Of a DNA stretch of 64,000 bases, positions 47,484 through 57,572 are shown piece after piece. Each line of letters begins with the position of its first letter. Within the stretch, counting starts at the first letter, position 1. This DNA comes from JAEZBP01 sp963832725 (GTDB lineage Bacteria > Myxococcota_A > Polyangia > Polyangiales > Sandaracinaceae), in the NCBI GenBank assembly GCA_963832725.1, contig CAWHVG010000006.1, forward strand, positions 434,001 through 498,000, read 5' to 3'. The notes under the pieces were generated by a model. That model did not search any database and had not been told where the DNA came from. It saw only the letters and a program-made list of their open reading frames with translations. The position numbers and the translations under genes were made by a program.

Positions 47484-50375
47484 ATGACCCTCCGCCCACC
47501 AACGCCGGAACAAGCGATCGAGTCCGTAGTGCATCGCGTCGTTTCGCTCGAGCGCGATGCGGTAGTATCGGAGCTGCTGCGCCTACGCATTCCGTCCCAC
47601 GTGCTGTCGCGGTTTTGGGGAGGTGGCGCCCGCCTGAAGCACATGAAGAACCGTGCGCTCGCCCGCGGGCTGGCCCGCGGCGTCGCCGGCGATTGCGTCA
47701 TCCGGGGTCTCGTCCGCGATGCGCTCGCTCGCCACGCGTTCCAGTCGAGCTTGTCTATCCGCATCGCGGGAAAGCGGTGGGCGCCCGATGGCGGCGCGCT
47801 CCCCGAGAGCGCACTTCGCTGGCTCGCAGAACGGGCACAGCCGCTCGTCGATGACATCGTCTTCTGGAGCGTGAGTGAAGAGCGTTCGCTTCCAGGGTCG
47901 ATTCCGGGTCGTGCCGCCGAGCTAGAGCGCCTCGGGGGGCACTCTCTGCCAGTACCCGTCGCTGACACCAATGGCGCTCCTGGCTCGCGTTGGCGAGGAC
48001 CCGGCCGGGACGATCCTCCAGTCTGCGATGCCGCTGTTGTCGTACGAGGACGAGCTCGTTCTGGGTCATCTGGCGCGGGGCGAGATGGACGAGGCGATAC
48101 GGGCCACGGGAGAGCCCACGGACACGAACGACGCCGTGCCGGCCGCAATCGTGTGTGCGCTCGCCGGCGACCTCGAGCGAGCCGTCGCCCTGGCCCCCGA
48201 GCCGTCGCGGCTCGGGCCCATCCCGCTCGCGGCGGTGAGCGCGATCCGCGCGATGGACGCCCTCCGGCGGGAGGACCGCGACGAGATTCGAGGCGATCCT
48301 GAAGGCCGTACGACCGCGAGCGCAGTTGTCCACAATTGCCGGCCTTCTCGAGCTCCATCTGGACCGACCGCTCGAGGCCGCGCTCTCGTTCGCACAGCAC
48401 TACGCGACGGTGGGCGACCCGACGGCCTTCGGCGTTCAGCTCGCGGTGGCGTGCCTTGAGCAATCCGGCCAGGCCGTCCCGGGCTGGATGGCGCAGACAG
48501 CCGAGCGCGGCTGCGCGACCGAGGAGGAGCGGAAGCGCGTGGAGGAGGTCATCCAGGGTCTCCTGCTCCGCGAGGGCGTCCCGCGCGACGTCGCGCGTGC
48601 GTCCGAGCTGCCGCCCGCACCGCCCGCCACCTCGGAGCAACCCCATCCGACCGACGAGCTCGGCGCGCTCATCACTGCGATCCAGCACCGCAGTGCGGAG
48701 CTGCGCCACCATCTCGCACGCGGCGAGCTCGCCAAGGTCGCGCCGCTCGCCACCGAGATTCGAGCGCCTCCGCGCCTCGTTCGACTGCGTCCGCGACGCG
48801 TTAGTTGCGCGGGTGTCGGATGCTGTGCCCGGCTTCTCGATACCACCCATGCCCGACGATGTCCTCGCGTCAGACGACGCCGCCGCTGCCTGGCTCGGGC
48901 GGGTTAACGAGGCCATCACCGAGCACACCGAGAGCGCAACCCGCGCGCTCGAGGAGGAGCGCGGCCGGCTCCGTGCGGCCCTCGATGGCCTTGAGATCCA
49001 GATCCCTGCCGAACTCGAGGCGGCCCTGCTCGGCCCGCGAGGTGCGCGAGCTCCGCCGGCGACTCGGGCCTCAGATGGACGTCGCGGTCGCAATACGGCG
49101 CCAGGACGCCGGCTTCGATGGCGAGGCGCTCAGCGGTCTCGGAATACCGGAGCGCCTCAAGGTTTACGCGGCGATCGCGCACAGGTATCCGTCCGCGATA
49201 CTCCGGCGAATTCTCGCACGATGAGAGCGAGACGCTCTTGTGGGACCAGCGCACGCCGCGACTGCTCTTCGAGGTGCTCGCCGCCATCGTCGAGCAAAGG
49301 GCGTCCTTGCCACCAGGCACGTGGGAGATGCTCGACAACCTGATTGCCGGCGACCTGCTCGCAGGGCTTGCCGAGCGAGACCTGCTAGCGGGGCTCGCAG
49401 AGCTCTCGGTGGACGATTCTCGCCGGGCTCGACGCGATCGTGGGCGACAAGCTCGACCTCCTCCCGGCGGCCATGCAGGGTCGGATCCGCCGGCGCCGGG
49501 CGAGCTCGCTCCGCGGCGAAGCCCGCGTTCGCGAGCTCGCCGCCCTCATGCGCGAGCTCCCGGTTGAGAGTGGGGTGCTCGAGACCCTCTTAGAGGCTCT
49601 GTTGTCCGAAGGTCGATCCGCCGAGGCCCTCCTCCTCGCCTCAGTCGGAGCACGGCGCGGATGGCTGGAGGGCGCCGGCACATTACCCAAGCGTGTTGCG
49701 ATTGACGCGCTCCTCGACGCAACCGAGCGCGGCGACACCGAGCTCATCGCCGAGCTGCTTCTCGCCGACATCGGCTGGCTGACGAGCAGCGACGAGGAAG
49801 TCGCGCTGCTCGCATGGCTCCTACGACGCGGCGCCGATCTGGAACCCGAGGGAGGCTTCGCCGACGCGTTGATCGATCTTCGCTACCGTGCGTCATCGCG
49901 GCTCGACGCCGCCGAACGGCGGTTTCCCGGCCTCATGCGACGTGTGTTCCGGGCTGACGGCCAGGCTGTTGATGGGACCGCGCGGGACGCTCTCGAGGAG
50001 CTCGATCGCGATTTTGAAAAGCCCTCTTGTTACTCCAACTGGGCGGAGGCGCGCCGCTACCAAGACTACTTTCGGCAGCGCATCGAGGCGGTGCTGGCGA
50101 CCACCCCGGTCGGTAGAATTGACGCGATGCCGGAAGAGCTGATTGACGAGGCGCGGACCGAGTCGAACCTGATGGTTGTCGAGGGCGACGCGCGCAACGC
50201 CATGCGCCGGTTTCTCGCTAACCAGCTCGATCGTCTCGAGACACTGCGGGCGTCCGGCGCCGGGGTAGACGAGCTGCGCGAGGACGCCGTTACAGTCGAC
50301 CTCGCCACAGAGGCCGCAACAGTCGACGAAGCCTCGCCGCTGCGACGCGTTTACCGTGGGTTGGAGGTGCCGTGA
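47484..50375 (+). CDS. large helical protein of the operon, repeatedly frameshifted
   Basis: Unknown protein of about 963 residues, restored from successive frames with changes near 47950, 48290, 48765, 49040, 49205 and 49425. Start MTLRPPTPEQAIESVVHRV. Mostly alpha-helical: PSRLGPIPLAAVSAIRAMD, LLELHLDRPLEAALSFAQHY and DESETLLWDQRTPRLLFEVLAAI suggest helical repeats; the last ~310 residues are intact (VGDKLDLLPAAMQGRIRRRR, YQDYFRQRIEAVL). No domain recognised. Its stop overlaps the next gene as GTGA, which indicates co-translation. Could be a scaffold or sensor. Confidence 0.55.
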
Positions 50376-53300
50376 CCGACGCCGCGCAAATCCTCGCGAT
50401 GCTCACGCCGCCGGACGTGGTGCGGCTGACGGCACTGCCGGAGCCGCTCCTCCGCCCAGGGGCGTGTTCAGGAGGGCAAGACGACGACGCACGCTGGCTC
50501 GACTCCCTCCTCGCCTATCTGCAGGGCGAGCGCACGTGGGACGCAGCCGTGCGGGCGGCGCTCGAGGCAGGAGACACGCTGGCCGCGCTCGAGGCTTCCG
50601 CCGACGCGCGGGACGCCGGCCTCGAGCTCGCGATTGACATCGAGCAGGCGCTTGCGAGCGCATTCGACACTCTGAGCACCGCGATTGCCGAGCGACGAGC
50701 GGCGTTCGACGAGCAGACGCGGGCGCTGCACGGGCTAGACCCGAAAGACATCCATGAGCTGACGAGCCACTCCGGCGAGTTCGATGTCCCCGAGCAGATG
50801 CCCCGCACGCGAGAGGCTTGCGAGGCGCTCCGGCGCAAGCTCGCAGATCTCCACCGGCACGAAGAGAACCTCGAGGCCGCGCGCGAGCTCGCCGCCGAGC
50901 TCGCGGACGCGCAGTGGGACGCCCTCGCGAACGCGGCGCGTACTGCGTTCGAGCGGTTCGCAGTCCGGCTCGAGGCGCGCGTCCTCCCCACCGGCGACGA
51001 AGCCGATTTGTTCCGCGCCTTGCCGGCACTCGTGCTCGAACGAAACATCGAGCTGCTCGATCGAATCGCGAACGGGGAGCGGATCGATCCGGCCAGCCTC
51101 CCCCTGCGCCCGGAACGCCCGGTGCGGCGGCAGCTCGCGGCGAGAGTAAGCCACGCCCCACGTCAGCCCGGGCTCGACGGGTACGAACTTTCGCTGCTGT
51201 CGCGGACGCTGTTGAACCAGAGTTCGTCGAACGCACACGTTGTCGAGGATCTCGCCGGCCTCGACCAGCTCCGGGAGGCCGCACGTCGCATGATCGACTC
51301 CTCGGATCGTGCCCCGCTGTTTCTCGGCGCGCAGGTCGGGGATGTCACGCTGCGCTGGGCAGTGCGAGGCGAGGGCTTCCTCGAGGCCGGCCTGCGCCGG
51401 CTCCGCTCCCGAGAGGGCATCCACGCTCGCAAGTTGCTCTGCGACGCGTTCACATATCTCGCACAGGCCGGCGAGTACGCAGAGGCGCCGATGCAGTCCG
51501 CCGCGCAGGCGCTTGCCGCAGCGTGCGCGTGGCCCACCTACGTTGCCGCACAGGGGGCGCGTGGGCGGGGCGCAGCCGTCGCCGAGTGGCTCGATCGGCC
51601 GCGTCTGATGTGGGAACGCCTCACCACCGCGCCCTTGCTCGACGCGCTCGCGGGGATGTGGGCCGACGAGCTCGCGCCATCCGTCGCGGATCGATGGCTT
51701 GAGGTCGTCGCCGCCGAGATCGGAAGCGACTCGCTCCTCTTCGGTGCGGCGGCACGCCGTCTCGTGACGTTCTCGAACGTGCGCAAGCGGATGCCCCGGA
51801 TACGCGCTGGCGTTCGATTCCTGCTGTCCGATATCGACGGTTCGCACGAGCTCGATGGGCTGCTCGCGAAACTCGAGGACGACTTGTCGGTTGAGGAGCC
51901 CCTCCCGGCGGCCACTCGTGACCGGCTAAACGACTTGGCCGCGCGCCTGCGCGCGCAACTGGCGGAGCTGCCGACCGACACCGCGGCGCCAGTTCGTGAG
52001 TTCCAGCAGCTCTTGCCGGACACGGTCGAGGCTGTCGCACTGAGTTCGAGGCGAGCGAGCCGCGAGCGCGGCGAGCCGCACCTGACTGTCCAGCCGCTGG
52101 TCCACGTACTCTACCCGGCCGAACGCCCCGAGGATTCCGAGCTCCCGGTGCTCCTGCGGAACTTGGGCGACGTACCCGCCAACGACCTGTCGGTTGTTCT
52201 CGGCTATGATGGTGATCCTGAGAACGCGCCCGACATCGTCGATGGAATGATTCAGGTGGGGAGCCTGCGCGGCGAGAGCTCCCACGAGGCCGTGTTCCTG
52301 CTCGACGTCCCGCCGGATCTCGACCAGCGAGCGAGCGAGTATCGGTTCCGCGTGGAGCTGCGGGTTGGCGAAACGCGGATCCACAAAGGCTTCTCGCTCA
52401 AGGTCCGCCCGAGCAATCGCGAATACCGAAGCAGTCCCTACACGACGGGAACTGCAGTGACCGGGGAGCGTTTTGTAGGGCGAGATCGGGAGCTCAACCG
52501 CATCGTCAGCGCGCTGATCGGTGACGTGGAGCAGCGCCCGATCGTCCTCTATGGGATCCGACGGATCGGCAAGACCAGCATCCTGCGGCAGGTAATGGCG
52601 CACGACGAGATTGTCCGCCGTTTCCGCCCGATTTACTGGTCGGTGGAGGACCGGCCTCCGTCCGACACGAGCGTCGAGTTCTTGATTGACCTCTGCGAGA
52701 AGATCCGTGAGGCGGTGCCACCGTCGCGGCATCGCGAGCTCGAGTTCTCCCGCGCCGAATTCCGCGAGCGCTGCTATCCCGCTTTCGAACGCTTCATGAC
52801 CTCGCTCGAAGCCCTTGAGCTCGACCGGCCCGTCCTGCTCCTGATGGACGAGTTCGATAACATCCTTCACAACGCCAGGCTCGCGCTCGATTGCTGGGGC
52901 GAGGCCGCCATGCCTCCTCCCACCGAGGTGTTCCAGCAGCAAGTCTTCGGAGCTCTGCGAAAGTCCCTCATGGCGAACCGCGGGCTGCGCGTGGTACTTT
53001 CAGGACTGCCCAACATCCTGTCCACGCGCTACCGCGAGCGCCTGTTCGGGCTGCTCGAGACCGTCGAGGTCAAACCGCTGACCGAGCCAGACGCTGAAAA
53101 GATCATCGCGGCGGGCGAGCCGACGATGTCCGTGTCGAAGCTCGCGCGCGAGGCGCTGCTGCGCGCGTCGGGGCTGCAACCCTACCTGCTGCAGGTCATC
53201 TGCAACGATCTGTTCCACCGCATGAAATTCAGCGGTCGCGATCAAGTCGCGCCCTTCGACGTACGGGAGATCATCGAGGACAAGATCCTCCCGGCCGAGG

Positions 53301-53613
53301 GGTACTTCACCGACTATGTGAAGCTCATCGGTGACGACTGGGCGGTGCTCTGGGGCTCGCACGCGCGCACCGCGATGCGCCAGAGAGCCGGCGGTTCGTC
53401 TCAGTGGACGAGATCTGCGAGGCGCTGCAGCGCGAGGGCCGCGAGATGGATTGCTCGAACATCGCCGAAACGCTCGAGTCTCTTCGCGACAGTCGCGAGG
53501 ATGACGTCGCCTACCGCCCTCTCGTTGTCCGCGCCCGGTCGCGGGCGGAGCGCTACCGCCTCGTGATCGGCGTGCTCGGCGAGCACCTTCTGCGCCGGGG
53601 GCTCTTTCGATGA
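50372..53613 (+). CDS. large protein with Ig-like region and C-terminal P-loop ATPase
   Basis: About 1080 aa from GTG 50372. Residues ~1-590 are helical; ~590-690 are beta-rich and CARDB-like (LPVLLRNLGDVPANDLSVVLGYDG, VELRVGETRIHKGFSLKVRP). Then a P-loop domain: FVGRDRELNRIV, Walker A GIRRIGKTS (K734), Walker B VLLLMDEFDN (D826, E827), a sensor-like VVLSGLPN and a GLQPYLLQVICNDLF helical lid, ending in a winged-helix-like piece. This is the STAND/archaeal-ATPase-like layout of switch ATPases. One frame change near 53380 leads to VDEICEALQREGREMDCSNIAETL. The stop overlaps the next gene (ATGA). Confidence 0.7.
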
Positions 53614-55134
53614 GCGGTGCGGACCCGAAGACGGTGTTCCAGGAGCTGGGCCGGCTGCACGGAAGCGTGCCGCGCCGATATTTCGTCGGGCGCCAGGTGC
53701 TCGAGTCACAGCTTGAGGGGAGCATCTACGGGGAGGAGCTCAATCCCGCGTGGATCTACGGACCGCGCAGGATGGGGAAGACCGCGCTCGCCCGCGTGGT
53801 TGCGAAGAATGGAGAGGAGCGCGGCGCTCGGGTCGTCTGGGTCGATGCCATCGAGATTGAGAGGTTCGACGAGGCACTCGACCGCGTGGTCGATTGCGCG
53901 CGGGACCGGTACGATATCCATGTCGACGGCAAGACGGCACGCGCTCGCTTCGAAGCACTGGTCAAGAATGGCTCAGCCGACCAACCACTCGTCATCGTCT
54001 TCGACGAGTTCGATGGCGTCGCGCTTGGTATGAGCACCCCAGAGCAAGCACTACTACGCCGATTGAAGTCCGAGCACACTCACCTCGGATATATCTTCAT
54101 CTCGTGTCTCAAACCAACCGAGTTGGTCGAGGAGGTGCCCGATCAGCGTTCTCGCATCCTGGGGATCTGCCAGCAGCCGCGGCTCAAGCCGCTCGAGCTA
54201 CGGGACGTGAAACATCTGTGCAGATCGGTCGCCGAGGACCTCGGCATCCCAGCCATCGGGGGCGATGCCGACCGGATATGGATGGCGGTCGGAGGCTTTC
54301 CAGCCGCCGTGATGCGCGCCCTGCACATCCTTGCCACCACGCGGTACCACAACCCTGAGTTTGAAACGCAAGACATCGAGGAAAGACTCCACGACGAGTT
54401 GCTCCCATGCGTCGAGGTCGATCTGCAGCACCTGTGGGCGTCGATCCGACCAGGAACGCGTGCCTTCTTGCGGGGCGAGGCCGAGGTCGAGGACTGCGAG
54501 CAGGATTCTCCGCGAGGATGGCTTCCACAACCGCCGTGGCACCTCGCGCGCCGCCCTGCTTGCCAAAGCCGGCCGCCGGTGGGAGCGCGCCACGCGCGCC
54601 CGCGACACCACCGGCGAGTACGCAGTAGTGATCGAACTCCTGCGCCTGGTCGGGGAGCTGAACGAGGCGCTGCGGCTCCGGAAGCTCGAGATCGGCCTGC
54701 GGGTGAACGACCACGCTACCCAGGTCTGGCGGCTCGCGCGCACCCCGGTGACGGTGGAGCGCCTGAACGACGCCTTCGTGCTCCTTTACACCCAATTCTA
54801 CGAGAATGCCCGGCGGCTCGAGGGCCCCAACCCGAAGCCTTACCTGCTCCCAGAGCGGCTGGCGGCGATCTACAAAAAGGCGCCGGTGATCGACGCCATC
54901 GTGACACTACGCTGCACGTACGGGCACGACCGCACGCGGCCGAGCGACGACGTGAAGCCGAACCAGTACTACGCAACGGTCGGTGACATCTTCGAGGAGC
55001 ACTGTCGTGCCCGTCAGCCCACGACCGACGAACAGCGGCGCGAAGTTCGGCTCGGACTCCTGCACGCACTCTGCGAGCTGCTGTCGGATATCATCGCACG
55101 GGTCCGGCGTGGCGAGACGCAGGACACCGCGTGA
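53610..55134 (+). CDS. second P-loop ATPase of the operon, one frameshift
   Basis: About 508 aa. RRYFVGRQVLESQLEG precedes Walker A GPRRMGKTA (K57) and Walker B LVIVFDEFD (D132, E133); then FISCLKPTELVEEV and a helical lid (AVGGFPAAVMRALHIL). It is clearly of the same class as the domain at the end of the preceding gene. A frame change near 54500 leads to a C-terminal ~200 residues (RVNDHATQVWRLARTPVTVERLNDAF, YLLPERLAAIYKK, TLRCTYGHDRTRPSDD) without a known domain, which might be the effector or a sensor. ATG 53610 overlaps the previous stop. Confidence 0.7.
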
Positions 55135-55427
55135 CGCGCCCTCGCCAGCGGCGCCGAGAGCCCCCGAGCGCTTTGGGCATAGAGCGGCCTCTCGCCGCCT
55201 GCGCAGCCCCGCCCGCGCCGTCCACCACGCTCGTCGACTTGGCGCCGGCATGACCGCCGCCTTTCCTGCTGCCACTCGCTTTTCGAGCGATGGGGCGCCG
55301 CGCGGGTGAGCCAGCACCTCCGCGCACCAAGGTCGAGGCCGCGGTGCTCCCGACTCGCGGTGAGGGAGCACGACGGCGTGAGCTGCCGAGCCCAGTTCGG
55401 AACAAATCTCGGTATACTCGGGCGGGG
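55135..55427. promoter_or_regulatory. 293-bp gap with a possible promoter before the sigma factor gene
   Basis: The only sizeable gap within the operon. A perfect -10-like TATACT lies at 55413-55418, 9 nt before the sigma factor ATG, which would imply an almost leaderless message; no -35 at good spacing is evident. The rest shows no gene. Confidence 0.3.
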
Positions 55428-56072
55428 ATGCCGGATCAGCTCAACGAGCTTCTCGATCGCTGGTACGAGGAGAGGTCGGAACCTCTGCTCGATGACATCC
55501 TCAGAGCGGCGCGATCGGTTGCCGAGCGCGCGGCGATCGCCACGGGAGTGCGAGACGCGGATGTGGACGACGTCGCGCAGCACGCCGCGAACCAGCTCGC
55601 GGCTGCTCTGAAGCGGTCCGGCGTGCGGGTTACCCGAGCGGACGCGCTAGTCTGGCGGGTCGCCGAGAACAAGGCGCGCGACATCCACCGGCACCACAGT
55701 CGACGAGGCGCGGTGCAGGACCGGCTCCAGCACGATCCGACGGTTCTCGGCAAGGCGGTCGAAAGCCCAGAGGAGCTATACCTCGATCGTGAGAACACGG
55801 ACCGCCGGCACGCGATCGTGCGCGATGCGCTGACGACCGCACCGGAGACGTACAGGAGAGTCATCGATCTCCATTTCTTCGAAGGTCTCGCGATCGAGGA
55901 GATCGCCGCGCGCTACTACGACGAGACCCGTGGTGAGATCGACACTGCCGACCCCGTCGCGGTGCAAGCGGCGCAGAAACGGGCACGGAACCGCGTCGAT
56001 CAGCACCTCACCCGCGGCAAGCGGTGGCTCGCGCAGCGCCTCGCCGACGCACTCGCGAAGGAGGGCGCATGA
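55428..56072 (+). CDS. sigma-70-family (ECF-like) RNA polymerase sigma factor
   Basis: 214 aa. Region 2-like helices (DVDDVAQHAANQLAAALKR, ADALVWRVAENKARDIHRHHSRR) and region 4-like HTH (ETYRRVIDLHFFEGLAIEEIAARYYDE, then AQKRARNRVDQHL). It lacks regions 1 and 3, so ECF type. No anti-sigma gene is evident, but the next gene overlaps its stop (ATGA). It probably directs transcription of this operon or of targets in response to the sensor ATPases; that is inference. Confidence 0.75.
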   Translation: MPDQLNELLDRWYEERSEPLLDDILRAARSVAERAAIATGVRDADVDDVAQHAANQLAAALKRSGVRVTRADALVWRVAENKARDIHRHHSRRGAVQDRLQHDPTVLGKAVESPEELYLDRENTDRRHAIVRDALTTAPETYRRVIDLHFFEGLAIEEIAARYYDETRGEIDTADPVAVQAAQKRARNRVDQHLTRGKRWLAQRLADALAKEGA

Positions 56073-57489
56073 GGGCGCTCATCCTCGTCGACCTCGACAA
56101 CGTCATCGACGATGGCCTGCCCGCGCTCCTGGAGGACGCGCGGCCGCACCTCCAGAAGCGTCGCTCGTCCTTCGAGGAGTGCGTCACCATTTTCGCGTTC
56201 AACACGGTAACCGGGTACAGCCACGACCTCCCGTGGCGGTCGCTGGAAGACGCCGCACGCGGATTCGCCACTGCGCTCGGCGCGGCGCGCTCCCGTGTCG
56301 AGATCGCGCTCGCGCTGCCGATGCCGCAGACGGCCGACGTGCTCCTGGGTCGGCTCGCGCGCAGGTCGCCCACCGAAGCCGCCAGCGGTCACTATCATCT
56401 GGCCGTCCTCATGTCGCGGGATCGCGAACTCGCGCGCGACCTCGGCAGCGAGGTGTTTGCGCGCGACAAGAGCCGCTGGGTTCAGCTCGAGAAGGACTGG
56501 TTCACCGCGTGGGGCCCCACGCCCGGCGCCGCGCCGCTCGTGCGAAAGCCGCCGGATCGACCTCGTGCGAGCGGGAGCGATGCGGTCGCGCTGAGCGGCG
56601 CCTACACCGAGCTCGTGTCGGAGCTCGGCCACGCAGGCTGGGCCCGGGAGCGCCCGCTCGACCTCGGCCCGGACCACGAGCTGGCGACGCTCAGCGTTCG
56701 CATCGAGGAAGACCCATGGCTCCTATCGCAGATCGGCGCGACCCACCGATCGCTTCGCGGGATCGCGCGCTTGCCCGTCGCGGCCGAGGTGCTGGGCCCC
56801 GTGTGCGCCAGAGACGGCGTCGAGCTACGCGGTGATGCGCCGCTCCCAACCCGGCTCTCCGAGCTCATCTCGGCGAGCGTGGGGATCGGTGCCGTACGCT
56901 CCCCGTGGAGCGTGCCACGGTGGCCGCGCGCCTGCCGGTAGGTGTGCTGAAGGCGGTGCTCGCCGCCGACGGACTCCGCTGCGACCGCCGCGGCGTGAAC
57001 CCGCGGAGAGCGCTCCAGCGCGCCAGCGTCGGCGCCGCGCTGACGGACGACCCGGTCGAGGTCCGGCTCCGCACCGACCGCCGCGCCCTCGTTGCGAAGG
57101 TGAAGCACGACAGCACCCATCAGCCCCGCGCGTGGTGGCTCGTGGGCGAACGGAAGACCACCAGCGAGCAGCGCATCGATGGCGCGGGCCGCTTCTTGCC
57201 GACCTCGGTGCGCACAATGGGGGTGCCCTACCGAACCGAAGGCCCGCCGGTTCCCCTCGCGCTCCGCTGTCCGCTCGAGCCCGGCGCGCAGGTGCGCTGC
57301 GAGGCGGCCATCGCGCAGGGCACGATCGGCCAGGCGTGGTGGTGCCCACCCATCGGCAAGTCGCGGCCCATCGCGGTATACGCGCCCCGGCACGTCGAGG
57401 CGACCGACGCTCTCCGGGTCGAGCCGGTGCACAGCGCCCATCGCGGACCCTCCGAGCTCCGTGACCTTCCGTTGATGGTGGCGCAGTGA
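56069..57489 (+). CDS. NYN/PIN-type nuclease domain protein, one frameshift
   Basis: About 473 aa. The opening MRALILVDLDNVIDDG has the LxDxxN pattern of NYN nucleases (D8, D10, N11). QTADVLLGRLARRSP and LAVLMSRDRELARDL carry the later acids expected of the PIN-like fold, so an endoribonuclease is likely. After ~300 residues a frame change near 56900 leads to a basic/beta C-terminal part (VGVLKAVLAADGLRCDRRGV, ARWLVG-like, LPTSVRTMGVPYRTEG). ATG 56069 overlaps the sigma factor stop, and its own stop overlaps the 28-codon ORF. Confidence 0.65.
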
Positions 57490-57572
57490 AAGATTTCGAC
57501 AACGCGAAACTTGGCGAAGCGCTGTCAGAAATGGGCGCCCTCCGGCGCTCTTCGGGTGAGGCCTGCGCATGA
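57486..57572 (+). CDS. 28-codon ORF overlapping both neighbours
   Basis: GTG 57486 overlaps the stop of the NYN gene (GTGA) and its stop 57570-57572 overlaps the start of the protease gene (ATGA). Product VKDFDNAKLGEALSEMGALR plus eight residues; helical and amphipathic. Either a translated coupling leader or a small subunit. Too short to judge from composition. Confidence 0.4.
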   Translation: MKDFDNAKLGEALSEMGALRRSSGEACA

